The notes below the pieces were generated by a model. It was not told the DNA's origin. It saw nothing but the letters and a program-made list of their open reading frames with translations, and did no database searches. The translations under genes and the position numbers were made by a program. Below, one piece after another: positions 1-5,300 of a stretch of 5,300 nucleotides of DNA. Source of the stretch: a bacterium HR32 (GTDB lineage Bacteria > Sysuimicrobiota > Sysuimicrobiia > Sysuimicrobiales > Sysuimicrobiaceae); contig BEII01000154.1 of assembly GCA_002898935.1 (NCBI GenBank), forward strand, positions 1 to 5,300, in the 5' to 3' direction. Numbering within the stretch: the stretch's first letter is position 1; each line of letters begins with the position of its first letter.

Positions 1-502
1 CGAACTGCACGGTGTCCGACGGCAAGAGCTCGCGGGCGACCACCACGGCGGGTTCCTGGGGGCCCGCCGGGCGAGGCGCGCCCGTGACCGCCCGCAGCAA
101 CCGTTGGCAGACGTCCCGGACGTCCGCGGCCCTCGCGCGAAAGCGCTCTTCGCTCATCGACTCGAAGTGCGCGACGAGCTCCCGTTGGACTGTGGCCACA
201 GCCTGGGCGGCGTCTGCTCCTCGCTCGCGCACCACAGCCTCCAACCGCTCCCACAGGAGGGGGTCCGCCAGGAGCACGCGGTGCGCCTCGAAAATGTCCG
301 CCACGTCCCCCGAGGGAAGGCGAGAGAGCAGCTGTGCCAGCTCAGCGTCGGCCGACCGCCGGGCAGCGTGCAACCGCCGCAGCTCCGCCTCCGGGTCCCG
401 ATCCCCCGCCGCGTGTTCCGCAACCACCCCTGCGGGCCTGTACACGTACGCGGGCCCGACGCTCACCCCCGGCGAAAGCCCCACACCGACCCAACGCAAC
501 AC
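1..502 (-). CDS. ptsI: PTS Enzyme I (phosphoenolpyruvate-protein phosphotransferase), N-terminal part, cut by window edge
   Basis: Enzyme I is the cytoplasmic first step of the PTS: it takes phosphate from phosphoenolpyruvate onto a His and passes it to HPr. The 167 codons visible here read as the family's N-terminal, HPr-binding region. It opens with GVGLSPGVSVGPAYVY (residues 6-21). It continues through a helical stretch with DIFEAHRVLLADPLL (69-83) and ERFRARAADVRDVCQRLL (119-136), and reaches VVVARELLPSDTVQF (153-167), the segment that precedes the active-site His by about 20 residues in known EI proteins. That His and the PEP-binding barrel lie beyond base 1. The start is taken as GTG at 502, 11 bases after the ptsH stop. 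TTG at 499 and GTG at 484 are alternatives. A GGGGGAG inside the ptsH 3' end lies about 17 bases upstream, which is far for a ribosome binding site, so translational coupling to ptsH is likely. Family identity is very secure; the exact start is not. Confidence 0.93.
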   Translation of the reverse strand, partial: MLRWVGVGLSPGVSVGPAYVYRPAGVVAEHAAGDRDPEAELRRLHAARRSADAELAQLLSRLPSGDVADIFEAHRVLLADPLLWERLEAVVRERGADAAQAVATVQRELVAHFESMSEERFRARAADVRDVCQRLLRAVTGAPRPAGPQEPAVVVARELLPSDTVQF

Positions 503-513
503 GCCACCCCGCC

Positions 514-813
514 CTAGGTCTCCCCCATCGCCTGGTCCGGTGCGGCCGCGACCAGCGCGGTCAGTGCGCGCACGGCTTCCTCCGCGTCTTCTCCCTCTGC
601 GACGATCTCGACCGTGGTCCCCTGCGAGATCGCCAGGCTGAGCACTGCCAGAAGGCTCTTCGCATCCGCCCACCGGCCATCTCGCCCCACGCGGACGCGA
701 CTGCGGAAGCCGGCCGCCGCTTGCACGAACGTTGCCGCGGGCCGCGCGTGCAGCCCATCGGGGTTCGCCACGGTTACGACCGCCTCCGCCCTGCCGGCGT
801 CCCGGTTGCACAT
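514..813 (-). CDS. ptsH: Phosphocarrier protein HPr
   Basis: HPr is the small cytoplasmic PTS carrier: it receives phosphate from Enzyme I on a His and passes it to sugar-specific EIIA domains. From ATG at 813 the protein has 99 residues, slightly above the usual 85-90. The active-site block NPDGLHARPAATFV places the catalytic His at residue 22. DAKSLLAVLSL places a Ser at residue 53. The 31-residue spacing equals that of His15 and Ser46 in classical HPr, so the site used by HPr kinase in Gram-positive bacteria is conserved. The C-terminal VEIVAEGEDAEEAVRAL is also typical. The frame stays open to a TTG at 876, but that would add 21 unusual residues and run coding sequence through an AT-rich palindrome cluster. 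ATG at 813 has no recognisable Shine-Dalgarno sequence and lies inside that cluster. It is the first gene of a ptsH-ptsI pair; no EII gene is in view. Confidence 0.93.
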   Translation of the reverse strand: MCNRDAGRAEAVVTVANPDGLHARPAATFVQAAAGFRSRVRVGRDGRWADAKSLLAVLSLAISQGTTVEIVAEGEDAEEAVRALTALVAAAPDQAMGET

Positions 814-830
814 TTGTTCAATTTTGAACG
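806..830. promoter_or_regulatory. AT-rich cluster of three inverted half-sites at the ptsH start: probable operator
   Basis: On the plus strand, TTGCACA (806-812), TGTTCAA (815-821) and TTGAACG (824-830) alternate in orientation with exactly 9 bases from one half-site to the next. Neighbours form two overlapping palindromes: TTGCACATTTGTTCAA (one mismatch in seven pairs) and GTTCAATTTTGAAC (perfect six-base arms). Bases 806-829 contain 7 G/C of 24, against roughly 70% GC around them. The half-site resembles the Bacillus subtilis DeoR operator, ATTGAACAAAATTTCAAT, and so the general style of the DeoR/SorC sugar-responsive regulators. Which protein binds is not shown; no regulator gene is in the window. 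The ptsH ATG (813-811) lies within the cluster, which suits repression of ptsHI by blocking transcription start or elongation. Confidence 0.5.
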
Positions 831-847
831 GATGCGCGCTTGCAGCT

Positions 848-876
848 TTCCTACCACGGATCGCGGCGGAGCGCAA
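848..876 (-). promoter_or_regulatory. Weak candidate promoter for ptsHI
   Basis: Reading the minus strand, TTGCGC (876-871) and TAGGAA (853-848) are separated by 17 bases. Each matches only three of six consensus bases of the main sigma factor hexamers. Transcription would begin near 841 and run directly into the half-site cluster at 830-806, giving a leader of about 28 bases before the ATG. An alternative is a -10-like CAAAAT (826-821) lying seven bases before the ATG, which would give a leaderless message, but no -35 accompanies it. Either is tentative. Confidence 0.2.
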
Positions 877-887
877 GGGGTCGCCCG

Positions 888-916
888 TTGCGGCCGGTGC
901 GCTGTGGGCCTACCCT
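888..916 (+). promoter_or_regulatory. Candidate promoter for the rRNA methyltransferase gene
   Basis: TTGCGG (888-893) and TACCCT (911-916) are spaced by 17 bases. TACCCT keeps the first, second and last consensus -10 bases. The predicted start point is near 922-924, only a few bases before ATG at 927, so the message would have almost no leader. That agrees with the lack of a Shine-Dalgarno sequence upstream of the gene. The matches are weak and could be chance in GC-rich DNA. Confidence 0.25.
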
Positions 917-926
917 GCCCTTGGCG

Positions 927-2279
927 ATGGAGTTCCGGAAGGGGCAAGACGTGGTGGTACGCGTGGACCGCCTGTCGTACGGCGGCCGAGGCGTCGCGCG
1001 CGTGGACGGGTACGTGGTGTTCGTTCCGTACACCGCCCCCGGAGACCGCGTGCGGGCACGCCTGGTGCGCGTGAAGCGCTCCTTCGCCGAGGCGGAGCCG
1101 GTCGAGGTGCGGGAGCCTTCGCCGGACCGCGGGGACCCGCCCTGCCCGTACTTCGGGCGGTGCGGGGGCTGCACCTGGCAGCACCTGCGCTACGAAGCGC
1201 AAGCGCAGGCCAAGGAGCACATCGTCCGAGAGAGCCTGGAGCGGCTGGGAGGCCTGCGGGACCTGCCCCTGCGGCCCATCGTGCCCGCGCCACAGTCCTT
1301 CGGCTACCGCAACAAGATGGAGTTCGCCTTCCACCCGGAGGCCACGTTGGGCCTCCACCTGCGCGGGCACTTCGACCGAGTTCTGGAGATCGACGAGTGC
1401 CTGCTGCCCTCCCCGGTGGCGAGCGCCATCCTGCGGGACGTGAAGGCCTTCGTGCGGGAGCGCGGGCTCCCTTGCTACGATCCCCGGACACGGCACGGGC
1501 TGTTGCGCCACCTGGTGTACCGGGAAGGGGTGCGGACCGGGCAGGTGCTGGTGGCGGTAGTCACAAGCCCCGCGCCGTTCCCGGACGGCCCTGCGCTGGC
1601 TCAGCGGCTGGCGGGGCGGTACCCGCAGGTGCGCGGGGTCCTGTGGGCGCAGTCCAGCGCCCTCTCGGACGCAGTGGTGGTGGACCGCCTCGAAGTGCTC
1701 TGGGGAGAGGCGGCCATCGAGGAGGAGTTGGGCGGGCTGCGCTTCCGCATCGGGCTCGAGACCTTCTTCCAGACCAACACCGTGCAGGCGGACCGCATGG
1801 TGCAGCTGGCCGTGGAGATGGCAGAGGTGGGGTCCGCAGACCGGGTGATCGACCTCTACTGTGGGGTCGGGACGTTCGCCCTGGCCTTCGCCCAGCGGGC
1901 GGGCTACGTGTGGGGCGTGGAGGTGGTGCCGGCCGCTGTGGAGGCCGCGCGGGAGAACGCCCAGCGCGCGGGCGTGAGCAACGTGGAGTTCGTGCAGGCG
2001 GAGGTCAAGCACGCCCTGCCGGAACTCGCGTCCCGCGTGGGAGCGCCGGACCTGCTGGTCCTGGACCCGCCCCGTTCGGGCGCCGGCGGGAAGGTGATGC
2101 GCCGGATCGGCCGCGCGCAGCCCAGGAAGGTGCTGTACGTCTCGTGCAACCCCACCACCCTGGCCCCGGACCTCAAGGAGTTGTTGCCGTTCGGGTACCG
2201 GGTGCGGGCGGTGCAGCCCGTGGACCTGTTCCCCCAGACCTACCACGTGGAGACCCTGGTGCTGCTCGTGCGGGAGTAG
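927..2279 (+). CDS. rlmD: 23S rRNA (uracil-C5)-methyltransferase, RumA/RlmD (RlmCD) family
   Basis: This enzyme methylates C5 of a uridine in 23S rRNA using S-adenosylmethionine. The family sites are U1939 for RlmD, and both U747 and U1939 for the RlmCD form of Gram-positive bacteria. The 450 residues match the family length. Residues 1-60 form the N-terminal TRAM RNA-binding domain. A [4Fe-4S] site is given by C73, C79 and C82 (CPYFGRCGGC) plus C158 (EIDEC). The SAM domain has FFQTN (280-284), DLYCGVGTF (309-317), DPPRSG (380-385), the nucleophilic C407 in YVSCNPTTLA, and the base E442 in YHVETLVLL. All key residues are present, so it should be active. ATG at 927 gives MEFRKGQDVVVRVDRLSYGG, a normal TRAM start; TTG at 921 would add two residues. 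It is transcribed alone, divergent from ptsHI. Target choice between U747, U1939 or both cannot be read from sequence; a tRNA U54 (TrmA-like) role is less likely given the TRAM and cluster. Confidence 0.93.
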   Translation: MEFRKGQDVVVRVDRLSYGGRGVARVDGYVVFVPYTAPGDRVRARLVRVKRSFAEAEPVEVREPSPDRGDPPCPYFGRCGGCTWQHLRYEAQAQAKEHIVRESLERLGGLRDLPLRPIVPAPQSFGYRNKMEFAFHPEATLGLHLRGHFDRVLEIDECLLPSPVASAILRDVKAFVRERGLPCYDPRTRHGLLRHLVYREGVRTGQVLVAVVTSPAPFPDGPALAQRLAGRYPQVRGVLWAQSSALSDAVVVDRLEVLWGEAAIEEELGGLRFRIGLETFFQTNTVQADRMVQLAVEMAEVGSADRVIDLYCGVGTFALAFAQRAGYVWGVEVVPAAVEAARENAQRAGVSNVEFVQAEVKHALPELASRVGAPDLLVLDPPRSGAGGKVMRRIGRAQPRKVLYVSCNPTTLAPDLKELLPFGYRVRAVQPVDLFPQTYHVETLVLLVRE

Positions 2280-2340
2280 TCTTGGGAGCAGGCACGGCGC
2301 GGACGCGCTCGGGCCGTCCGAGGAGTCCTGGCGGAGGGTT
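2280..2340. other. Convergent intergenic gap without a clear terminator
   Basis: These 61 bases separate two genes that end face to face. The best inverted repeat is CGGACG (2300-2305) with CGTCCG (2315-2320), a six-pair stem with a nine-base loop. ACGGC (2294-2298) with GCCGT (2313-2317) is a competing pairing. Neither is followed by a T-run on either strand, so neither is a convincing intrinsic terminator. Termination is either Rho-dependent, downstream, or by read-through producing antisense RNA. Confidence 0.4.
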
Positions 2341-4383
2341 CTACCGGTCCCCGCGGTACAGCCAGCGATAGACCCCGTACGACTCCAGCACCCGCTTCAC
2401 GTACGCCCGGGTCTCCGCGTAAGGGATGCGCTCTATGAACTCGTCCACGCTGTCGCCGCGCAGGCCGAGAAACCGCCGCGCCGCGCCCGGACCGGCGTTG
2501 TACGCCACCAGGGCCATCACCACGTCTCCGCCGAAGTCGCGCAGCCGGCCCGCCAGGTAGGCGGTGCCGAGCCGCACGCTGGTCTGAGGGTCCACGAGAT
2601 CCTGCGGCGCCACGGAAGGGTCCAGCCCGCGGGCCGTGGAGGGCAACAGCTGCATCAGGCCCACAGCGCCGGCCGGAGAGACCGCCTCAGGGTCGAACCG
2701 GCTCTCCTCCCGGACCACAGCCAAGACCAGCAGGGGATCCAGCCCTCGCTCGCGCGCAAACCGCTCCACCACCTCCCAGTGGGCAAGGGGGTACGCGAGG
2801 GACCACAGCCCCGCGTCGAGTTCTGGGGCGCGCCAAGACCACGGACGCACCAAGGCCTCAGCAGCTCCCACGGACCCGCGCAGATCTCCTGCGCCCGCCC
2901 GCACCCACGCCAGCAACCGCGCCAGGTGCTGGGAGGGGGTGCGCTGCGCGACCACCTCGACCTCATCCTCCGCCTCGCGGTACAGCCCGAGGGCGGCCAG
3001 CTCCACGGCCCTGGACGCGTACCGGTCGTGTGGAAGGTCGACTGGGGCGGGCGCAGGGGCCGGCGGGGGAATCGAAAGTCCAAGCCGCTCGCGGGCCCGC
3101 TGGCCGTGGTAGGCGTGCGGGTAGTCCCGGGCGACGGCTTCGAGCAGCGAGCGGGCCTCAACGCCCCTGCGCGCCCGGGCGAGCGCTGCCCAGTACAGCG
3201 CCGCTGACGCAGAGGGGCTGTCCGGGTGCAGGCGGGCCGCTTCTCGCCACAGCGCCTCCGCCTCTGCGTAGCGGCCTTGTCGGTACCGCAGCCAGCCCCT
3301 TCGCCAGCGCGCCTGGTCACCGGCTGCGGTGCGGAAGGCCGTGGCCGGCGCGAGCCAGCGGTCGGCGGCCTGCAGGTCGCCCCGGCGCTCGGCCCGGCTT
3401 GCCAGGGCCACGAGGGCGCGAGCGGTCCACGGGCTGGTGGGGAAGCGGCGCGCCAGCCCGGACCACGTGCGCGCCGCAGCTGCCTCGTGCCCAAGGCGGG
3501 CGTACGCCGCACCCAGCCAGTACCGCGCCTGTGGCCCGTAGCGAGGGTCGGGAACCGCGCGCGTGAGGCTCGCCACCGCGCTGCTGCTTCCGAGCTGCAA
3601 CAGGCCCACCTGGAGGTAAGCCTCAGCCGCCAGGTGGTGGGGAAGGCCCTGGTGGAGGGCCGCGCGCCACTCCCGCAGGGCGGCGGCCGGGTCGCGCAGG
3701 CGGCGCGCGCGCTCCACCCGGGCCCCGACCGGCGGGGCGGGCACGCGTCCCAGCCTGCGCAGCTCTGTCCAGGCCGCGTGTGAGGCTTCGGTCCCGGGAA
3801 AGCCCCACCACGTCGTCGCGTACCGCACCCTTGCCTCCCGCCCTGCGCCCCGGACCTCCGCGGCGCGCGCGAGCCACCACCACGCCCACGCCCTCTCCTC
3901 GTCCCCGCGCGCCTGGGCCAGAGCCTCGCGGGCGTGCGCTTCGGCTTGGCGCGCACGGCCCAGTTGCAGCCAGGCGCGGGCGAGGGTGAGCTGCGCGCGG
4001 ACCACGCCGTCTCCCGCAAGCCCGCCCCGCAACGCCTGCACGAGCCTGCGGCGGGCGCCTTCCGGATCGCCCAGGCGCAGGGCCGCTTCTGCCGCCCACA
4101 GCCGCGCGTATGGTGCCAGGGTGGGGTGGGCCTGGGCGCGGTCGAGCAGGACGATCGCCTCCCGCAACCTCCCTTCCTCAGCCAGGCACCGCCCGAGCAA
4201 CAGCGACGCGCGCACGCCGTCGGGTGAATTCAGAGCGGCGAGCGAGGCCAGCGCACCTCGTGCCGCGCAGCCTCCGGACAGAGGCTCCCGGGCGCGGACG
4301 ACAGCCGGAGCCGGAGCCCCGGCGCCGAGGACCAGCGCTACGAGGCCGGCAAGCGCTGCGCGTGCGCGAGGATGTCTGCCCAA
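2341..4383 (-). CDS. slt: Exported Slt70-like lytic murein transglycosylase with TPR-like N-terminal region
   Basis: Such enzymes cleave the glycosidic bond between N-acetylmuramic acid and N-acetylglucosamine in peptidoglycan, leaving 1,6-anhydromuramic ends, outside the cytoplasmic membrane. The start chosen is TTG at 4383. It gives 680 residues that open with a classic signal peptide: basic GRHPRARAA, hydrophobic LAGLVALVLGAGA, then APAPA as a likely cleavage region around residues 23-27. No ATG or GTG gives this. Residues about 50-430 are Ala/Arg/Leu-rich paired helices resembling tetratricopeptide repeats, for example GRYAEAEALWREAARLHPDS (370-389). A Pro-Ala linker (439-447) and more helices follow. 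The catalytic SLT domain spans about 543-670: ESRFDPEAVSPAGAVGLMQ with catalytic E560, AYNAGPGAARRF (627-638) and RIPYAETRAYVKRV (652-665). Overall size and order match E. coli Slt70. The gene begins inside the 3' end of the upstream polymerase gene (46-base overlap), so it is probably co-transcribed and coupled. Only a weak GGGG-type sequence precedes the TTG. Confidence 0.9.
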   Translation of the reverse strand: MGRHPRARAALAGLVALVLGAGAPAPAVVRAREPLSGGCAARGALASLAALNSPDGVRASLLLGRCLAEEGRLREAIVLLDRAQAHPTLAPYARLWAAEAALRLGDPEGARRRLVQALRGGLAGDGVVRAQLTLARAWLQLGRARQAEAHAREALAQARGDEERAWAWWWLARAAEVRGAGREARVRYATTWWGFPGTEASHAAWTELRRLGRVPAPPVGARVERARRLRDPAAALREWRAALHQGLPHHLAAEAYLQVGLLQLGSSSAVASLTRAVPDPRYGPQARYWLGAAYARLGHEAAAARTWSGLARRFPTSPWTARALVALASRAERRGDLQAADRWLAPATAFRTAAGDQARWRRGWLRYRQGRYAEAEALWREAARLHPDSPSASAALYWAALARARRGVEARSLLEAVARDYPHAYHGQRARERLGLSIPPPAPAPAPVDLPHDRYASRAVELAALGLYREAEDEVEVVAQRTPSQHLARLLAWVRAGAGDLRGSVGAAEALVRPWSWRAPELDAGLWSLAYPLAHWEVVERFARERGLDPLLVLAVVREESRFDPEAVSPAGAVGLMQLLPSTARGLDPSVAPQDLVDPQTSVRLGTAYLAGRLRDFGGDVVMALVAYNAGPGAARRFLGLRGDSVDEFIERIPYAETRAYVKRVLESYGVYRWLYRGDR

Positions 4384-5300
4384 GGGTCGCCCCGCTGCCG
4401 CAGCCGGTCCGGGACCGTCTGCGCCGTCCACTGGAGGGGGTCGAAGCCCGCCCGCAGCTCGTCCCAGCTCACAGGCACGCTCACGGTGGCCTGCGGCGTC
4501 GGGCGGAGGCTGTACGCGGTGGCGAGGGTCTTCCCGCGCACGTTCTGGTTGTAGTCCAAGAACACCTTGCCGACCCGGTCCCGCACCGGCCACGCGACCG
4601 TGAGGGCTTCCGGATGCTCCCGGGCGAGCCACGCGCAGACCGTCTTGGCGAAGGCGTGGGTCTCGTGGTACGTGTAGCGCCGCTCCACCGGCACGAACAC
4701 GTGCAGCCCGGTCTTCCCGGACGTCTTCACGAAGCTCCGCAGCCCGAGCCCGGACAGCGCCTCCTCCAACCACAGGGCCGCCTGCCGCGCGGCGTCGAAG
4801 CCGCGGCGGGAGTAGTCGGGGTCGTACTCACCGCGCCGCCTGCGGGGTCGTTCGCCTTCCGGGAACAGGAACGGGTCGATGTCGAACACGACAAAATCAG
4901 GGTAGTTCAACACACTGCCCTCAAGGGCCTCCTCGGAGCCCGCAAACCGCGTGGTGGCCCGGGAGCCGGGGATGCGGCTCACCCTGGAGAACCACGCGTG
5001 CAGCTCGATGCAGCCCATCTGCACCAGCCACAGGAGTGTGGTCTCGTCGTCGCACACCACACACCGCACGTCCCGCTCCCCCTGGTCGGACCACACTCGG
5101 ACCCTCCGCACGAACGGGGGTGCCTCGGGCACGTCCTTCTTGAAGAAGTCCTGCCCGTGGATCCCGTCCGGGAACCGGCGCAGGGTCAGCGGCCGGTCTC
5201 GCAGGTGCGGCAGGATCCACGCAGCCACGGCCCGGTAGTACGCGGCCACGTCGGCCTTCGTCAGCCCGAGCTCGGGAAAGTACAGCTTGTAGATCGGAAG
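4338..5300 (-). CDS. ligD: LigD-type DNA end-joining polymerase (primase-polymerase domain), 5' end beyond window
   Basis: The polymerase domain of bacterial non-homologous end joining fills gaps and adds (ribo)nucleotides at double-strand breaks held by Ku, before a ligase seals them. The frame is open from the window edge to TAG at 4340-4338: 320 residues are visible. LYFPELGLTKADVAAYY lies close to the usual N-terminus, so perhaps only 10-20 residues are missing, unless another domain is fused upstream. Motifs in order (window residue numbers): RPLTLRRFPDGIHGQDFFKK (36-55), CIELHAWFSR (97-106), the metal-binding pair D140 and D142 in FDIDP, FVKTSGKTGLHVFVP (190-204) with K192 and H200, the third acidic D249 in VFLDYNQN, and TAYSLRPTPQATVSVPVSWD (261-280). 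An insert of roughly 18 residues, rich in Arg, follows the DxD motif. The protein ends soon after the domain, with no ligase or nuclease after it. Ku and a separate ligase gene are expected nearby, beyond base 5300. Confidence 0.92.
   Translation of the reverse strand, partial: LPIYKLYFPELGLTKADVAAYYRAVAAWILPHLRDRPLTLRRFPDGIHGQDFFKKDVPEAPPFVRRVRVWSDQGERDVRCVVCDDETTLLWLVQMGCIELHAWFSRVSRIPGSRATTRFAGSEEALEGSVLNYPDFVVFDIDPFLFPEGERPRRRRGEYDPDYSRRGFDAARQAALWLEEALSGLGLRSFVKTSGKTGLHVFVPVERRYTYHETHAFAKTVCAWLAREHPEALTVAWPVRDRVGKVFLDYNQNVRGKTLATAYSLRPTPQATVSVPVSWDELRAGFDPLQWTAQTVPDRLRQRGDPWADILAHAQRLPAS

Noticed and set aside
12..641. Plus-strand frames opposite ptsI and ptsH
   Set aside because: Low-complexity Arg/Ser/Pro translations without similarity to known domains; the minus strand encodes Enzyme I and HPr unambiguously.
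874..888. CAAGGGGTCGCCCGT here resembles CAAGGGTCGCCCCGC at 4381-4395; on the minus strand both put GGGCGACCC just before a TTG
   Set aside because: A short GC-rich similarity easily arising by chance. Only the copy at 4381 precedes a start I believe, and no functional link between the two is visible.
774..2246. A 490-codon open frame on the minus strand, antisense to the rRNA methyltransferase gene
   Set aside because: It mirrors the codon structure of the true gene. It shows no recognisable motifs, is rich in His, Gln and Pro, and would overlap ptsH. Long antisense frames are expected at this GC content.
614..2371. A 585-codon open frame on the plus strand in another frame of the methyltransferase gene
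   Set aside because: Gly/Ala/Arg/Pro low-complexity translation with no domain. The overlapping frame has every catalytic residue of the RlmD family.
2655..4019. A 454-codon minus-strand frame overlapping the transglycosylase
   Set aside because: An out-of-frame shadow: Arg/Pro/Ser-rich and lacking motifs, while the alternative frame has the SLT catalytic domain and helical repeats.
4384..4773. An N-terminal extension of the transglycosylase up to 4773
   Set aside because: This part is the shadow of the polymerase gene, which carries clear motifs there. The extension is Arg/Gly-rich without features and would bury the signal peptide 130 residues inside the protein.

Overview
This window is gene-dense chromosomal DNA of high GC content, roughly 70% by eye. 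It fits a GC-rich bacterium. A phosphotransferase-system (PTS) HPr with both the catalytic His and the regulatory Ser at canonical spacing, a RumA/RlmD-type rRNA methyltransferase, and a stand-alone LigD-type polymerase with a long loop after its metal-binding Asp pair would suit a deep-branching, GC-rich member of the Bacillota or a relative. That placement is an inference from gene content only; no RNA gene or lineage marker is present.

Layout from left to right. Minus strand, 1-813: a ptsH-ptsI pair. HPr comes first (514-813), then the start of Enzyme I (502 down to 1, cut by the window edge). Bases 814-926 are a divergent promoter region. It holds, running into the ptsH start codon, an AT-rich cluster of three alternating half-sites on a 9-bp pitch (806-830) that looks like an operator. 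Plus strand, 927-2279: an iron-sulfur, SAM-dependent 23S rRNA uracil-C5 methyltransferase, complete with all key residues. Bases 2280-2340 are a short convergent gap without a convincing terminator. Minus strand, 2341-4383: an Slt70-like lytic transglycosylase with a signal peptide, a long TPR-like helical region and a C-terminal catalytic domain. Minus strand, 4338-5300: the polymerase (primase-polymerase) domain of the LigD end-joining system, truncated at its N-terminus by the window edge. The last two genes overlap by 46 bp.

The genes fall into unrelated housekeeping roles: sugar phosphotransfer and its regulation, ribosome modification, cell-wall turnover, and double-strand break repair. 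The polymerase and transglycosylase are probably co-transcribed because of their overlap, without an obvious shared function. No mobile element, CRISPR array, tRNA or rRNA was seen. I found no evidence of a wholly new system. The points most worth a second look are the half-site cluster at the ptsH start, the separate LigD-type polymerase with its Arg-rich insert, and the scarcity of Shine-Dalgarno sequences at the inferred starts.
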